DNA of 64,000 bases, from contig MTML01000011.1 in assembly GCA_002011215.1 (NCBI GenBank), positions 1 through 64,000 on the forward strand. The letters are read 5' to 3'. Position numbers and translations under genes: made by a program. Origin of the DNA: Archaeoglobus sp. JdFR-24. GTDB taxonomy: Archaea > Halobacteriota > Archaeoglobi > Archaeoglobales > Archaeoglobaceae. The notes beneath the pieces are model-generated. The model ran no database searches and was not told the DNA's origin. It saw nothing but the letters and a program-made list of their open reading frames with translations. Shown in pieces: positions 34,224 through 42,804 of this stretch. How positions within the stretch are numbered: the stretch's first letter is position 1; each line of letters opens with the position of its first letter.

Positions 34224-35921
34224 ATGGACGTCAGAAAAGATGTTGAGGAAATTAAGAAAAAAAGAGAAGAATGGGATAAATCCTGCCTTCAACCATATCT
34301 CAAAAAGGGTGGGGAGAGGGAGGAGAAATTCGAGAACCTCTCCTGGATAGAGATAGGAAGAATATATGATCCTTCAGATATTGAACATCTTGACTTTTTA
34401 AAGGATGTTGGATATCCCGGAGACTACCCCTTCACGAGAGGGGTTTACCCAACGATGTACAGAGGTAGGTTCTGGACGATGAGGCAGTTTTCTGGATTTG
34501 GCACTGCCGAAGATACCAATGCGAGATGGAAACTTCTTTTAAAGGAGGGGCAGACCGGATTGAGTACCGCATTTGACTTCCCCACGCTGATGGGGCTTGA
34601 TAGTGATGATCCACTGTCGGATGGTGAGGTTGGCAAAGTTGGGGTTGCCATAGATACTCTGAGAGATTTTCAGATTCTGTTTGAAGGTATTCCTCTCGAC
34701 AGGGTTTCAACATCCTTCACAATCAATCCTCCCGCTGCGATTATTCTTGCGATGTATGCTGCTATCGGTGATGAACAGGGTGTGCCGAGAGAACAGCTCA
34801 GGGGTACGATTCAGAACGACATGCTTAAAGAATTTCACGCCCAGAATACTCTCATTCTGCCTCCCGAGCCTTCCGTTAAAATAATAACCGACATCTTTGA
34901 ATGGGGAATAGAGAATGTCCCCAAATTCAACCTGATAAGCATAAGTGGGTACCACATAAGAGAGGCTGGTTCAACGGCAGTGCAGGAGCTGGCCTTCACA
35001 ATCGCCGATGGAATGGCCTACGTTGAGGCTGCTATCGAGAGAGGAATTGATATCGACAAACTTTCTCCACAGCTGAGTTTCTTCTTCAACTCACACAACG
35101 ATTTCTTTGAGGAGATCGCCAAATTCAGGGCTGCAAGAAGGATGTGGGCAAAAATTATGAGAGATGAGTATGGTGCAAAGAATCCGAGGTCATGGTGGCT
35201 TAAATTCCACACGCAGACGGCTGGATGTTCACTTACAGCCCAGCAACCCCTCAATAACGTGGTCAGAACCACAATACAGGCTATGGCTGCTGTCCTTGGC
35301 GGGACGCAGAGTTTACATACAAACAGTTTCGATGAGGCCTGGGCCCTTCCAAGCGAGGAAGCTGTTAGGGTCGCCTTAAGAACGCAACAGATTATAGCCT
35401 ACGAGAGCGGTATTCCCAACACAATCGATCCCCTTGGTGGGAGTTATTATGTAGAATGGCTGACCGACAAGGTGGAGAAGCTCGCCTGGGATTATATAGA
35501 AAGAATCAGAAAGATGGGTGAGGGTAGTGTGCTGAGAGGTGTTCTTGCCGGAATAGAGAACGGTTTCTTCGTAAAGGAGATCACAAACGCGGCAGCAAGG
35601 TTCCAGAGAGAGGTTGAGGAGAACAAGAGAATTATCGTCGGGGTTAACAAATTCACAATCGAGGAGAAAATCAAGATACCGATTTTGAAGGTTGATCCGG
35701 AGGTGCAGAGGAGACAGATAGAGAGATTGAAGAGGGTCAGAGCAGAAAGAGATAATGTAGCTGTAAAGGAGGCGCTTGACTGGCTCAGAAATGCCGCTGA
35801 AAATAACGAGAATGTGATGCCTGCTATTATAGAAGCTGTCAAAGCCTACGCAAGTGTTGGGGAGATTATGGGTGTCCTTAAGAGTGTTTACGGCACTTAC
35901 AAGAAACCAATAATTATCTGA
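34224..35921 (+). CDS. mcmA1: Methylmalonyl-CoA mutase, large (catalytic) subunit
   Basis: 565 residues, the split archaeal form without the B12 domain. It forms the barrel where the adenosylcobalamin radical converts methylmalonyl-CoA and succinyl-CoA. GVYPTMYRGRFWTMRQFSGF and EDTNARWKLLLKEGQTGLST bind substrate; STSFTINPPAAIILAMYAAI, ISGYHIREAGSTAVQELAFT, and LHTNSFDEAWALPSEEAVR are further family blocks. GGTGAT before ATG 34224 decides the start (GTG 34215 is also in frame). The B12 subunit follows after 9 bases. Confidence 0.95.
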   Translation: MDVRKDVEEIKKKREEWDKSCLQPYLKKGGEREEKFENLSWIEIGRIYDPSDIEHLDFLKDVGYPGDYPFTRGVYPTMYRGRFWTMRQFSGFGTAEDTNARWKLLLKEGQTGLSTAFDFPTLMGLDSDDPLSDGEVGKVGVAIDTLRDFQILFEGIPLDRVSTSFTINPPAAIILAMYAAIGDEQGVPREQLRGTIQNDMLKEFHAQNTLILPPEPSVKIITDIFEWGIENVPKFNLISISGYHIREAGSTAVQELAFTIADGMAYVEAAIERGIDIDKLSPQLSFFFNSHNDFFEEIAKFRAARRMWAKIMRDEYGAKNPRSWWLKFHTQTAGCSLTAQQPLNNVVRTTIQAMAAVLGGTQSLHTNSFDEAWALPSEEAVRVALRTQQIIAYESGIPNTIDPLGGSYYVEWLTDKVEKLAWDYIERIRKMGEGSVLRGVLAGIENGFFVKEITNAAARFQREVEENKRIIVGVNKFTIEEKIKIPILKVDPEVQRRQIERLKRVRAERDNVAVKEALDWLRNAAENNENVMPAIIEAVKAYASVGEIMGVLKSVYGTYKKPIII

Positions 35922-35930
35922 AGAGGTGAT

Positions 35931-36368
35931 ATGATGGAGAGAAAAATCAGAGTACTGGTTTCAAAGGTGGGTCTTGATGGACACGACAGGGGTGCAAAGG
36001 TTGTTGCAAGATTTCTTAGAGATGCCGGATTCGAAGTTATATACACAGGACTCCATAGAACTCCCCAGGAAGTCGCAATGGCTGCAGTACAGGAAGATGT
36101 CGATGTGATTGGAATAAGCCTCCACAGCGGAGCACACATGGCGCTCGTACCAAAGGTTCTCAACTACATAAAGGAGTACGGTGGAGATCCGGATGAGCTG
36201 GTTGTTCTTGTTGGAGGAATAGTGCCCGAAGATGAGTTTGATGATCTCAAAGCAATAGGGGTGGATGGGATTTTCATTCCAGGAACACCCATTTCAAAAA
36301 TTGTTGATTTTATAAAAGAGATTGCCCCAAAGAAAAAAAGATCGAAAATGGAGAAAATGGAGAACTGA
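35931..36368 (+). CDS. mcmA2: Methylmalonyl-CoA mutase, B12-binding subunit
   Basis: 145 residues. LDGHDRGAKVVARFLRDAGF (about 15-34) contains the DxHxxG cobalamin lower-ligand histidine; SLHSGAHMALVPKVL and VVLVGGIVPEDEF are the other binding loops, and VDGIFIPGTPISKIVDFI closes the fold. A lysine-rich tail (KKKRSKMEKMEN) is extra. GGTGAT precedes ATG 35931. It completes the split mutase and overlaps no gene. Confidence 0.95.
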   Translation: MMERKIRVLVSKVGLDGHDRGAKVVARFLRDAGFEVIYTGLHRTPQEVAMAAVQEDVDVIGISLHSGAHMALVPKVLNYIKEYGGDPDELVVLVGGIVPEDEFDDLKAIGVDGIFIPGTPISKIVDFIKEIAPKKKRSKMEKMEN

Positions 36369-36383
36369 ATACAGGTGTGACAG

Positions 36384-37430
36384 ATGGATGTAGATGAGAT
36401 TGTAGAGGGGATTCTTTCTGGCAATAAAAGGGCTCTTGCAAGGGCAATAACTTATGTAGAAAATGATTATCCAGATGGGAAGCTTATTCTGAAAAAAATA
36501 TTCAGAAAAACCGGAAGAGCACACGTAATAGGTATAACTGGATTTCCCGGAGTTGGAAAGAGCACAGTTGTGAGCAAACTTACCAACGAGTTCAGAAATA
36601 GAGGGAAAACTGTCGGGATTGTAGCGATCGATCCCGGATCGCCATTCACAGGAGGTGCTCTGCTTGGTGACAGACTGAGAATGGATGGACTGGACAGCAG
36701 CAAAAAACTCTGGATCGACCCTGGAGTGTTTTTCAGAAGCATGAGCTCAAGAGGCAGGGCAGGAGGACTTGCTGCCAAAACAGGAGATGCTGTAAGACTG
36801 ATGGATGCCTTTGGTTTTGATGTGATACTTGTTGAGACTGTTGGTGCCGGACAGAGTGAGGTCGATATAATAGAGGTCGCCGACACATCCATTGTCGTTT
36901 TAATGCCAGAGATGGGGGACGACATACAGATTAACAAAGCAGGAATTCTCGAGATAGGAGATATATACGTAATCAATAAGGCTGATTTAGGGGGAGCAGA
37001 TAAGACTGAGAGATGGATAAAAGCCATGCTGATGATGGATCAGGAAGCAGTCGAGATCCTGACAAAAACAACCCATGCCCAGGAATATGAAGTGCAAACA
37101 GGGCAAATCTTTGATAAAATGAGTCGGGCTGGATGGATTCCTCCAGTAATCAAAACTGTTGCAGAGAGGGGTGACGGAATACAGGAACTTGCTGATGCAA
37201 TTGAAAAACACTTCATTTACCTGAAGGAATCGGGGAATCTAATTGAAACAAGAAAGCGACGGCTCAGCAGAGAGATGATCGAGCTGTTGATAGGAGAGAT
37301 CAAAGCTTACCTGATGAAAAGCGATAAAATAGACTTCAATAAAATGGTTGAAAGGGTTTCGAGAAATGAGATTGATCCCCACACAGCAGTTGAGGAGATT
37401 ATCAGGGTGCTCATCAACAACAATATCTAA
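36384..37430 (+). CDS. meaB: Methylmalonyl-CoA mutase-associated GTPase MeaB
   Basis: 348 residues. G3E-family GTPase that protects and reloads the mutase. Walker [18 protein letters not shown] at about 52-68, [19 protein letters not shown] (switch), [20 protein letters not shown] (switch II) and [12 protein letters not shown] (base specificity) are intact. The C-terminal helices carry the dimer arm. Placed right after the mutase subunits and ahead of the adenosyltransferase, as in many archaea and bacteria. Confidence 0.94.
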   Translation: MDVDEIVEGILSGNKRALARAITYVENDYPDGKLILKKIFRKTGRAHVIGITGFPGVGKSTVVSKLTNEFRNRGKTVGIVAIDPGSPFTGGALLGDRLRMDGLDSSKKLWIDPGVFFRSMSSRGRAGGLAAKTGDAVRLMDAFGFDVILVETVGAGQSEVDIIEVADTSIVVLMPEMGDDIQINKAGILEIGDIYVINKADLGGADKTERWIKAMLMMDQEAVEILTKTTHAQEYEVQTGQIFDKMSRAGWIPPVIKTVAERGDGIQELADAIEKHFIYLKESGNLIETRKRRLSREMIELLIGEIKAYLMKSDKIDFNKMVERVSRNEIDPHTAVEEIIRVLINNNI

Positions 37431-37448
37431 CCGGGTGAGGGTTTGAAG

Positions 37449-37943
37449 ATGAGAAAAGACGTGACCCAAACTCATTTACTCGATAGGACTCTCGTTGACA
37501 AAGATTCTGATGTGATGTGGGGTGTTGGAACACTCGACGAGGCAAACTCCTTCATAGGGCTTGCAAGAGTGCATGCCCGGGATAGCACAGTGAGAGAGTA
37601 TCTCGAGAGGATTCAGTATAAAATGTTCAAAGCAGGAACAGAATTTGTTTCCGATCAGCACAACATTACCGAGGAGGATTACAGTGAGCTTATGGAGATG
37701 ATCAAACATCTTGAGAGTGTTGTCAGGAGACCTCGAAGCTTTATCCTCCTCGAAAAAAATGAAAGTGGAGCGTTTCTGAGTGTTGCAAGAAGTGTTGTAA
37801 GAAGGGCTGAAAGAGTTGCAGTTGGATTGCAGAAATCCAAGAAAGTATCCAAACTCCTTGTCGAGTGGTTGAATAAGCTCAGCTATCTCCTCTACCTTAT
37901 GAATCTCATTGAGATAGACGGAGATTATGATGAGATAAAATAA
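37449..37943 (+). CDS. Cob(I)alamin adenosyltransferase (PduO family)
   Basis: 164 residues. It makes adenosylcobalamin from ATP and cob(I)alamin, feeding the mutase encoded upstream. WGVGTLDEANSFIGLARVHA matches the family's GTxDELN region, and SVARSVVRRAERVAVGLQ with LNKLSYLLYLMNLIE matches the RR-ER and LN-LSD-LF core. The N terminus (TQTHLLDRTLVDKDSD) departs from the usual GDxGxTxLxxG ATP loop, lacking the glycines, which is odd. ATG 37449 is preferred over TTG 37443. Confidence 0.85.
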   Translation: MRKDVTQTHLLDRTLVDKDSDVMWGVGTLDEANSFIGLARVHARDSTVREYLERIQYKMFKAGTEFVSDQHNITEEDYSELMEMIKHLESVVRRPRSFILLEKNESGAFLSVARSVVRRAERVAVGLQKSKKVSKLLVEWLNKLSYLLYLMNLIEIDGDYDEIK

Positions 37944-38048
37944 TGCCAAAAAGGAATTAATTAAATAAGGTTTAGTTTAACCGGAAGATAATTTGAAGGG
38001 AGATTCGTGACTGCGAGAATAACAGGTTCAGTGGAGGAGATTTAATCT

Positions 38049-38336
38049 ATGGTAGAAGACACCGGAAGGTGGAAAGAGTACAGCCAGACATTAGAAAAGA
38101 GTAAAGAATACCACAAGAGATATCATATTGCAGTTTCAAGCCCGTTAAGAAGAAAAATACTGAAACTTATTGCCGAGGGAGAAGAGCCTGGAAAGATCTG
38201 TCAAAATCTAAATTTAACCATGAAACAGCTCCAATATCACCTAAAAATTTTAGAACATGGCTTTTGCATAAGGAGAGAAGATGATAAAATCACTCTTACA
38301 AAAGAGGGTGAGGTAATTTACTATATAAAGAGTTAG
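38049..38336 (+). CDS. ArsR-like winged-helix regulator
   Basis: 95 residues. IAVSSPLRRKILKLIAEGEE, then PGKICQNLNLTMKQLQYHLK (recognition helix) and ILEHGFCIRREDDKITLTKE (wing) make one winged helix with a short leading helix. Dimeric ArsR-type repressors look like this; no metal-binding cysteines except single C61 and C79 are present. It starts a row of genes with the amidase and deacetylase-like enzyme (17-base gap to the amidase), which it may control. Confidence 0.78.
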   Translation: MVEDTGRWKEYSQTLEKSKEYHKRYHIAVSSPLRRKILKLIAEGEEPGKICQNLNLTMKQLQYHLKILEHGFCIRREDDKITLTKEGEVIYYIKS

Positions 38337-38352
38337 GTTGAAGGTTAGAACT

Positions 38353-39126
38353 ATGATCGCAGCAATTGGTCAGCTCAGAATTTCACCGGACAGAGGCGTT
38401 AATCTGATGAAGGCTTTAAGCCTTATTAAAAGGGCTCTTCAAGTAAGGGCTTCCATAGTCGTCCTGCCAGAACTTTTCAACACAGGTTTTTACCCCCACA
38501 GTTATGAGGAGGTTGAGGACAGAATAGAGGATGAACTCGAGACGATTTTAAAACTTTCAGAGAGGAAAAACATCGTTATCGCTGGAACAGTTGCCGAAAG
38601 GATTGAAGGTGAGCTTTTCAACACCGCAGTTGTCATTAAAGGCGGTAAAATCATTGGAAAATATCGAAAAACCCATCTTTTCCCCCTCACAGAGGAAAAG
38701 AGATATTTTACACCAGGGAATGAGCTTGTTGTAGTCGATTCTCCCGTTGGAAAGCTTGGTTTGATGATCTGTTACGAAATAAGATTCCCCGAGATAGCCA
38801 GGTACCTTACCGAGAAGGGGGCAGAGATTCTCGTTATTCCTGCGGAGTTTCCAGCACCAAGGATAAACCACTGGAGAATTTTGTTAAGGGCGAGAGCAAT
38901 AGAGAACCAGTGCTATGTGCTTGGAGCTAACTGTGCCGAGGGAGAAGACAGGTATCCAGGAAGATCAATGATTATCGATCCATGGGGAAACGTCCTTGTG
39001 GAGGCGGGAGACAGACAGGAGATAATAATGGCAGAGATAGACATAGAGAACGTCAAAAAAACGAGGAGAAAATTTCCGTTCCTGAAAGATGTGAGAAAAG
39101 ATTTATTTAAACAGGATGTAGAATAA
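38353..39126 (+). CDS. Carbon-nitrogen hydrolase (nitrilase superfamily)
   Basis: 257 residues. The Glu-Lys-Cys triad is visible: VVLPELFNTGFYP (E near 40), IIGKYRKTHLFPLTEE (K near 108) and KLGLMICYEIRFPE (C near 142). This fold hydrolyses amides or nitriles; the sequence with RARAIENQCYVLGANC is of the omega-amidase/carbamoylputrescine amidase kind, so deamination of a small amide is likely, not proven. ATG 38353 is chosen over TTG 38338. The HDAC-like gene follows after 5 bases. Confidence 0.88.
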   Translation: MIAAIGQLRISPDRGVNLMKALSLIKRALQVRASIVVLPELFNTGFYPHSYEEVEDRIEDELETILKLSERKNIVIAGTVAERIEGELFNTAVVIKGGKIIGKYRKTHLFPLTEEKRYFTPGNELVVVDSPVGKLGLMICYEIRFPEIARYLTEKGAEILVIPAEFPAPRINHWRILLRARAIENQCYVLGANCAEGEDRYPGRSMIIDPWGNVLVEAGDRQEIIMAEIDIENVKKTRRKFPFLKDVRKDLFKQDVE

Positions 39127-39131
39127 TTACC

Positions 39132-39869
39132 ATGAAAATCATTTTTGATGAGAGGTTTTTAGAAGTCTATACCTCCGATCCAGCCGCATCCGCTGGAAGG
39201 CTTGAATGTATTCTTGAAGAGCTTGCTGATTACAGAAGTGATTTTGTTGAGCCGGAACCTGCATCAGATGAAGATGTGCTCCTCGTGCATACACCCAGCC
39301 ACCTTGAGTTCGTTAAAATCATGAAAAAAGTTTACGAGCTCGCATCCTTAGCTACAGGAGCCACAATTCTTGCCTCCAGTATATCCTTCAAAGAACCCGC
39401 TTTTGCTCTTGTAAGGCCTCCCGGCCATCATGCAAGTCCCAACAGTTCCTGGGGTTTCTGTTATTTCAACAATATAGCCATATCCGTCAGAAAACTAATC
39501 AAAACGGGCAAAATTAGCAAGGCTGCTATAGTAGACTTCGACTTGCATTTCGGAGATGGAACTAGCAATACATTCATGGACGATGATAAGGTGAAATACT
39601 ACCACATGCCGGCTGATGATATTGAGGGAATCGAGAGGTTCCTCAAAAGTTGGGATTACGATATAATCGCAGTGTCAGCCGGATTTGACAAGCACAGAGA
39701 TGATTGGGGGAATTATCTTGAGACAGAAGATTACAGAGAGATAGGAAAGATAATCAGAGAGATCTCAGAGGAAAAATGTGAAGGAAGAAGATATGCAGTC
39801 CTTGAAGGTGGATATGTAACCGATGTGCTCGGAAAAAACGTGAGAGCCTTTATTGAGGGGTTCAGATGA
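39132..39869 (+). CDS. Histone-deacetylase-like amidohydrolase
   Basis: 245 residues, shorter than the ~340-380 of typical members. Zinc and catalytic motifs are present: LVRPPGHHASPNSSWGFCYF, NIAISVRKLIK, AIVDFDLHFGDGTSNTF (zinc D-x-H), VSAGFDKHRDDWGNY (zinc D) and LEGGYVTDVLG. In archaea the likely substrates are acetylated polyamines or other acetyl-amides rather than histones; pairing with a carbon-nitrogen hydrolase supports polyamine or amide catabolism. The C-terminal tyrosine in LEGGY is retained. Confidence 0.88.
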   Translation: MKIIFDERFLEVYTSDPAASAGRLECILEELADYRSDFVEPEPASDEDVLLVHTPSHLEFVKIMKKVYELASLATGATILASSISFKEPAFALVRPPGHHASPNSSWGFCYFNNIAISVRKLIKTGKISKAAIVDFDLHFGDGTSNTFMDDDKVKYYHMPADDIEGIERFLKSWDYDIIAVSAGFDKHRDDWGNYLETEDYREIGKIIREISEEKCEGRRYAVLEGGYVTDVLGKNVRAFIEGFR

Positions 39870-39906
39870 TCTGTCAGGTAATCGGTTCGTTGCAAACTTA
39901 ATCTTT

Positions 39907-40587
39907 TCAGCCTGTCTGTTTATCCACTCGCCTCAATTTAAACAAATAATAACTCTCCTTTCTTTTTTTCGATTTCTCATGAATCTTAATTTCAAGACCC
40001 GATGATGCAAAAACAGGTAGTTCGCTATTAATTCCGGTTTTAGCGATAAAAAGCACCTTTCCACTTTCTTTAAGGCAACCCAGAAATCTCTTCAAAGCCT
40101 TAAATGATGTTACTGGTGGCAGGGTGAGGTCATCAAGGATCACATCAAATTTTCCGAATTTTTCTATTTTTGAGAGATCTATCGTGAGGGCATCGTCAAA
40201 AAAAATTTCTGCACATTTGCCCTTTTGCTGGATTATTTCCTTTACTTTCCTCAGTTCTTCATCAAACTCTCTGCTGTATTCTATCCCTACCACACAATCT
40301 GCCAGCTCGGAGCAGTAGAGAAGGAAACCCCCAGCACTGCTCCCAAGGTCAAGAACCTTCATCCCTGTTTTTATAAAATTCCACTTCTCATTCAGCTCTT
40401 TCAGTTTCCAGTAACCCTTAGGATGTTCCTCTTCCAGAACCGCTATCTTCGCAGAGATGTCCACATCCTTCGATGGCTTAGTGACTTTAACTCCCTCTAC
40501 AATAACAGCTCCCCTTTTTATCGCCTCCTTTGCTTTCTGTCTCGTCGAGAACAATCCCTTTCTCACGAGAAGTTCATCGATTCGCAT
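39907..40587 (-). CDS. TlyA-like S4-domain/FtsJ-type methyltransferase
   Basis: 226 residues. An N-terminal S4 RNA-binding domain (MRIDELLVRKGLFSTRQKAK, then RGAVIVEGVKV) leads to an RrmJ/FtsJ SAM fold: GMKVLDLGSSAGGFLLYCSE, VVGIEYSREF, ILDDLTLPPVTSFKALKRFL. TlyA proteins 2'-O-methylate rRNA. The archaeal target is unknown. The usual K-D-K-E set is only partly visible, with D in VILDD and K in LFIAKTGI. It is convergent with the amidase operon. Confidence 0.82.
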   Translation of the reverse strand: MRIDELLVRKGLFSTRQKAKEAIKRGAVIVEGVKVTKPSKDVDISAKIAVLEEEHPKGYWKLKELNEKWNFIKTGMKVLDLGSSAGGFLLYCSELADCVVGIEYSREFDEELRKVKEIIQQKGKCAEIFFDDALTIDLSKIEKFGKFDVILDDLTLPPVTSFKALKRFLGCLKESGKVLFIAKTGINSELPVFASSGLEIKIHEKSKKRKESYYLFKLRRVDKQTG

Positions 40588-40690
40588 TCCTGCACACCCG
40601 GTTTATATCCCGTTTACCGTATAGGGTTCAAACAAGCAAGGTTCAAACACGAGCAATACTGAGTTCCCGACCAGCTTCTCCCACACACCA

Positions 40691-42244
40691 CTATTCCCAG
40701 AAAAGTCGTTTTTGATTTGCTTTCATTTTTATTTTTTGTTCTTCTGATTTTCTCGCAAGTGCAACCCATTCCCTTGGTGCATTTTTGCTCGTTCCACCAT
40801 GAGATGTGAATCGCTTTCGCACACGCATCAGGACGGGTGAATTTATTGCAACCCCAGCAACAAGCGCCTGCCCCTTCGTCAAACCAGGAAGTTCTTCGAT
40901 GAGCTCTTTTCCAATGCTTTCCACAGATGCCCTTATATTTTCCTGATCCGCTGGATTGACTATCCGCATTATGATCTGGGTCATGCACTGGCTGAGAATA
41001 TCAGGATCTATTTTTGAGGGTCTCTGACTTATCAGACACACCCCAACACCAAATTTTCTTCCTTCAGAAAGTATCGTTTTCAGAACATTGAAGCTCTTCG
41101 CATCCCTTGAAGCGAACCTGTGAGCCTCTTCGACGATAACGAAGACCGGATATTCAAGTGCTTCCCCTCCCATACCCTTTTCAGCATTTATTCTCGCATT
41201 CAGGATTCTTTTTATTATTACTGATGTCAAAAGCTGCTGCTCGATGTCGCTCATTTCGGATAGCTGAAGAACACTTGCCATACCCGGCCTCAAAATTTCT
41301 TTCAGCTCCAGATGTATGTAATCGTCAATTATATCCATGTTCTCAATATATCTTTTTATCCTCCACATGAGTGCCCTTGCTGTCACGTCTCTCTCATCCA
41401 ATGCTCTTGATTTGATCGCATCCAGCAAATCCTCTGTCGTGAACTTCCTGCCCTCGAGTTCCCTGTATGCCGCATTCAAAATTGCCTCCATTTTATCAGT
41501 TAGATCGGGCAGTATGTTGAGCAACTCATCATATCCGAGCTCGGACAGCCTTATTTTTATCTCATCCTTTCCATAAACTCTTACCGATGGTCGGTAATCT
41601 GCTGTGTTGAACTCTTCTCTACCCTCAATCTCCTTGAGAGTGTGGTACTCACCATGCGGATCGAGAATCAGTACGGCTGCGGAGTTATAAGGTCTCAAAA
41701 GCTCCTCAACAAGCACACCAGCCAGATAACTCTTCCCACTTCCCGTTGAGGCGAGAATGCACATGTGTTCACTTGCAACAAGAGCGGTATCAAGAACCAC
41801 CGGAACGTCATCTTCTCTGTTCAGGAGATAGCCTATGTGAAGGGAACCAAGCTCACCGGTTTTCTTTTTCATCAAAACCTCTTCTATCACTTCTCTTTCA
41901 GCAATATAAACCGGCTGCCCTGGTTTCGGGGGTATCCTGGGGTTAACAAAACCGAGGGTTTCATCATAATATCCAATTATGCTTGCTCTCACTTCAAAAA
42001 GTTCAAATTCAGTAACGTTTATCCCAATCGCCCTCACAATTCTTTCAGGATTTATGTCTGGTTTAGAGAGATAAACATCAGGGTAAAGCCTCAATGGATG
42101 GCGTTTAACAACTCTGCAAATCACCTTGGTGTCATTCAATCTGTAATAAACGAATTCTCCATTTTTGAGAATTACTTTATCCGGAGTGATGAATTTAAAT
42201 TCAATATTTTCAGAAGGGCCCTTTACCAGTCCTACAGGTTTCAA
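40691..42244 (-). CDS. herA: HerA DNA translocase/helicase
   Basis: 517 residues. A hexameric FtsK-like pump that works with NurA in DNA end resection. The N-terminal ~130 residues form a HAS-barrel; the ATPase has Walker A CILASTGSGKSYLAGVLVEE, Walker B PVFVIVEEAHRF and LILDPHGEYHTL, and the arginine-finger region LISQRPSKIDPDILSQCMTQ. The start is TTG 42244, which overlaps the preceding stop (TTGA), with GGGGTG upstream. It is the last gene of mre11-rad50-nurA-X-herA. Confidence 0.94.
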   Translation of the reverse strand: MKPVGLVKGPSENIEFKFITPDKVILKNGEFVYYRLNDTKVICRVVKRHPLRLYPDVYLSKPDINPERIVRAIGINVTEFELFEVRASIIGYYDETLGFVNPRIPPKPGQPVYIAEREVIEEVLMKKKTGELGSLHIGYLLNREDDVPVVLDTALVASEHMCILASTGSGKSYLAGVLVEELLRPYNSAAVLILDPHGEYHTLKEIEGREEFNTADYRPSVRVYGKDEIKIRLSELGYDELLNILPDLTDKMEAILNAAYRELEGRKFTTEDLLDAIKSRALDERDVTARALMWRIKRYIENMDIIDDYIHLELKEILRPGMASVLQLSEMSDIEQQLLTSVIIKRILNARINAEKGMGGEALEYPVFVIVEEAHRFASRDAKSFNVLKTILSEGRKFGVGVCLISQRPSKIDPDILSQCMTQIIMRIVNPADQENIRASVESIGKELIEELPGLTKGQALVAGVAINSPVLMRVRKRFTSHGGTSKNAPREWVALARKSEEQKIKMKANQKRLFWE

Positions 42245-42717
42245 ATCTCAACACCCCTGAGCATACCATATTCAATCTCTGCCAGGATAATCTCAAGCAC
42301 ATCCCTCTCTTCCGGAACTATCTCCATCAACCTCTTGATATAATCCCTCAGTACCCATAGATTATCCTTGCACTTTTTCATCAAAGGAATTAGATATGGC
42401 ATTGAGAATTCACCATCCATATAGTGCATTTTTTTGAGAGTTTCATCATCCACATGCCTGACTTCATCTCCTGGTCTTGGAGCTGTATCGCTCCTTAAAA
42501 TCATACACCTTGCAACTCTTCGCCCTGAGATTAAATCCGGCATAAATTTTTCGACCTTTTCCCTTTCTATCTGACCGGCATACCTAATGAACTCGGATTC
42601 TTCATGATAATGGGTGAGAACGATAGCGAATGCTTCTCCTGCTTTTATTACATCTCCAACAGATAATTCGCCCTCAACTTCGAATTCCTCGTGACTCATC
42701 AATCTCAAAACCTTCAT
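42241..42717 (-). CDS. Small HerA-associated protein of unknown function
   Basis: 158 residues between nurA and herA, its stop overlapping the herA start. The first ~60 residues (VEGELSVGDVIKAGEAFAIV) resemble the beta-barrel style of HAS domains that sit at HerA N termini; the rest is helical (MPYLIPLMKKCKDNLWVLRD, VLEIILAEIEYGMLRGVEI). A tandem array of ribosome-site-like units lies upstream. It could be a HerA partner or loading factor. I know no named family and this role is inference from coupling. Confidence 0.65.
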   Translation of the reverse strand: MKVLRLMSHEEFEVEGELSVGDVIKAGEAFAIVLTHYHEESEFIRYAGQIEREKVEKFMPDLISGRRVARCMILRSDTAPRPGDEVRHVDDETLKKMHYMDGEFSMPYLIPLMKKCKDNLWVLRDYIKRLMEIVPEERDVLEIILAEIEYGMLRGVEI

Positions 42718-42723
42718 ATACTT

Positions 42724-42767
42724 ATCACCACTTAATCACCACTTAATCACCACTTAATCACCACTTA
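42724..42767 (-). repeat. 11-base tandem repeat x4 carrying ribosome-site-like GGTGAT
   Basis: ATCACCACTTA is repeated exactly four times on the plus strand. On the coding (minus) strand each unit reads TAAGTGGTGAT, containing GGTGAT, and the last lies a few bases before ATG 42717. Only that one is placed to act in initiation; the number of copies may vary by slippage. Confidence 0.8.
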
Positions 42768-42804
42768 ATCTCCTCACCTAATTCCACAATTCAAACCCTG
42801 CAAC

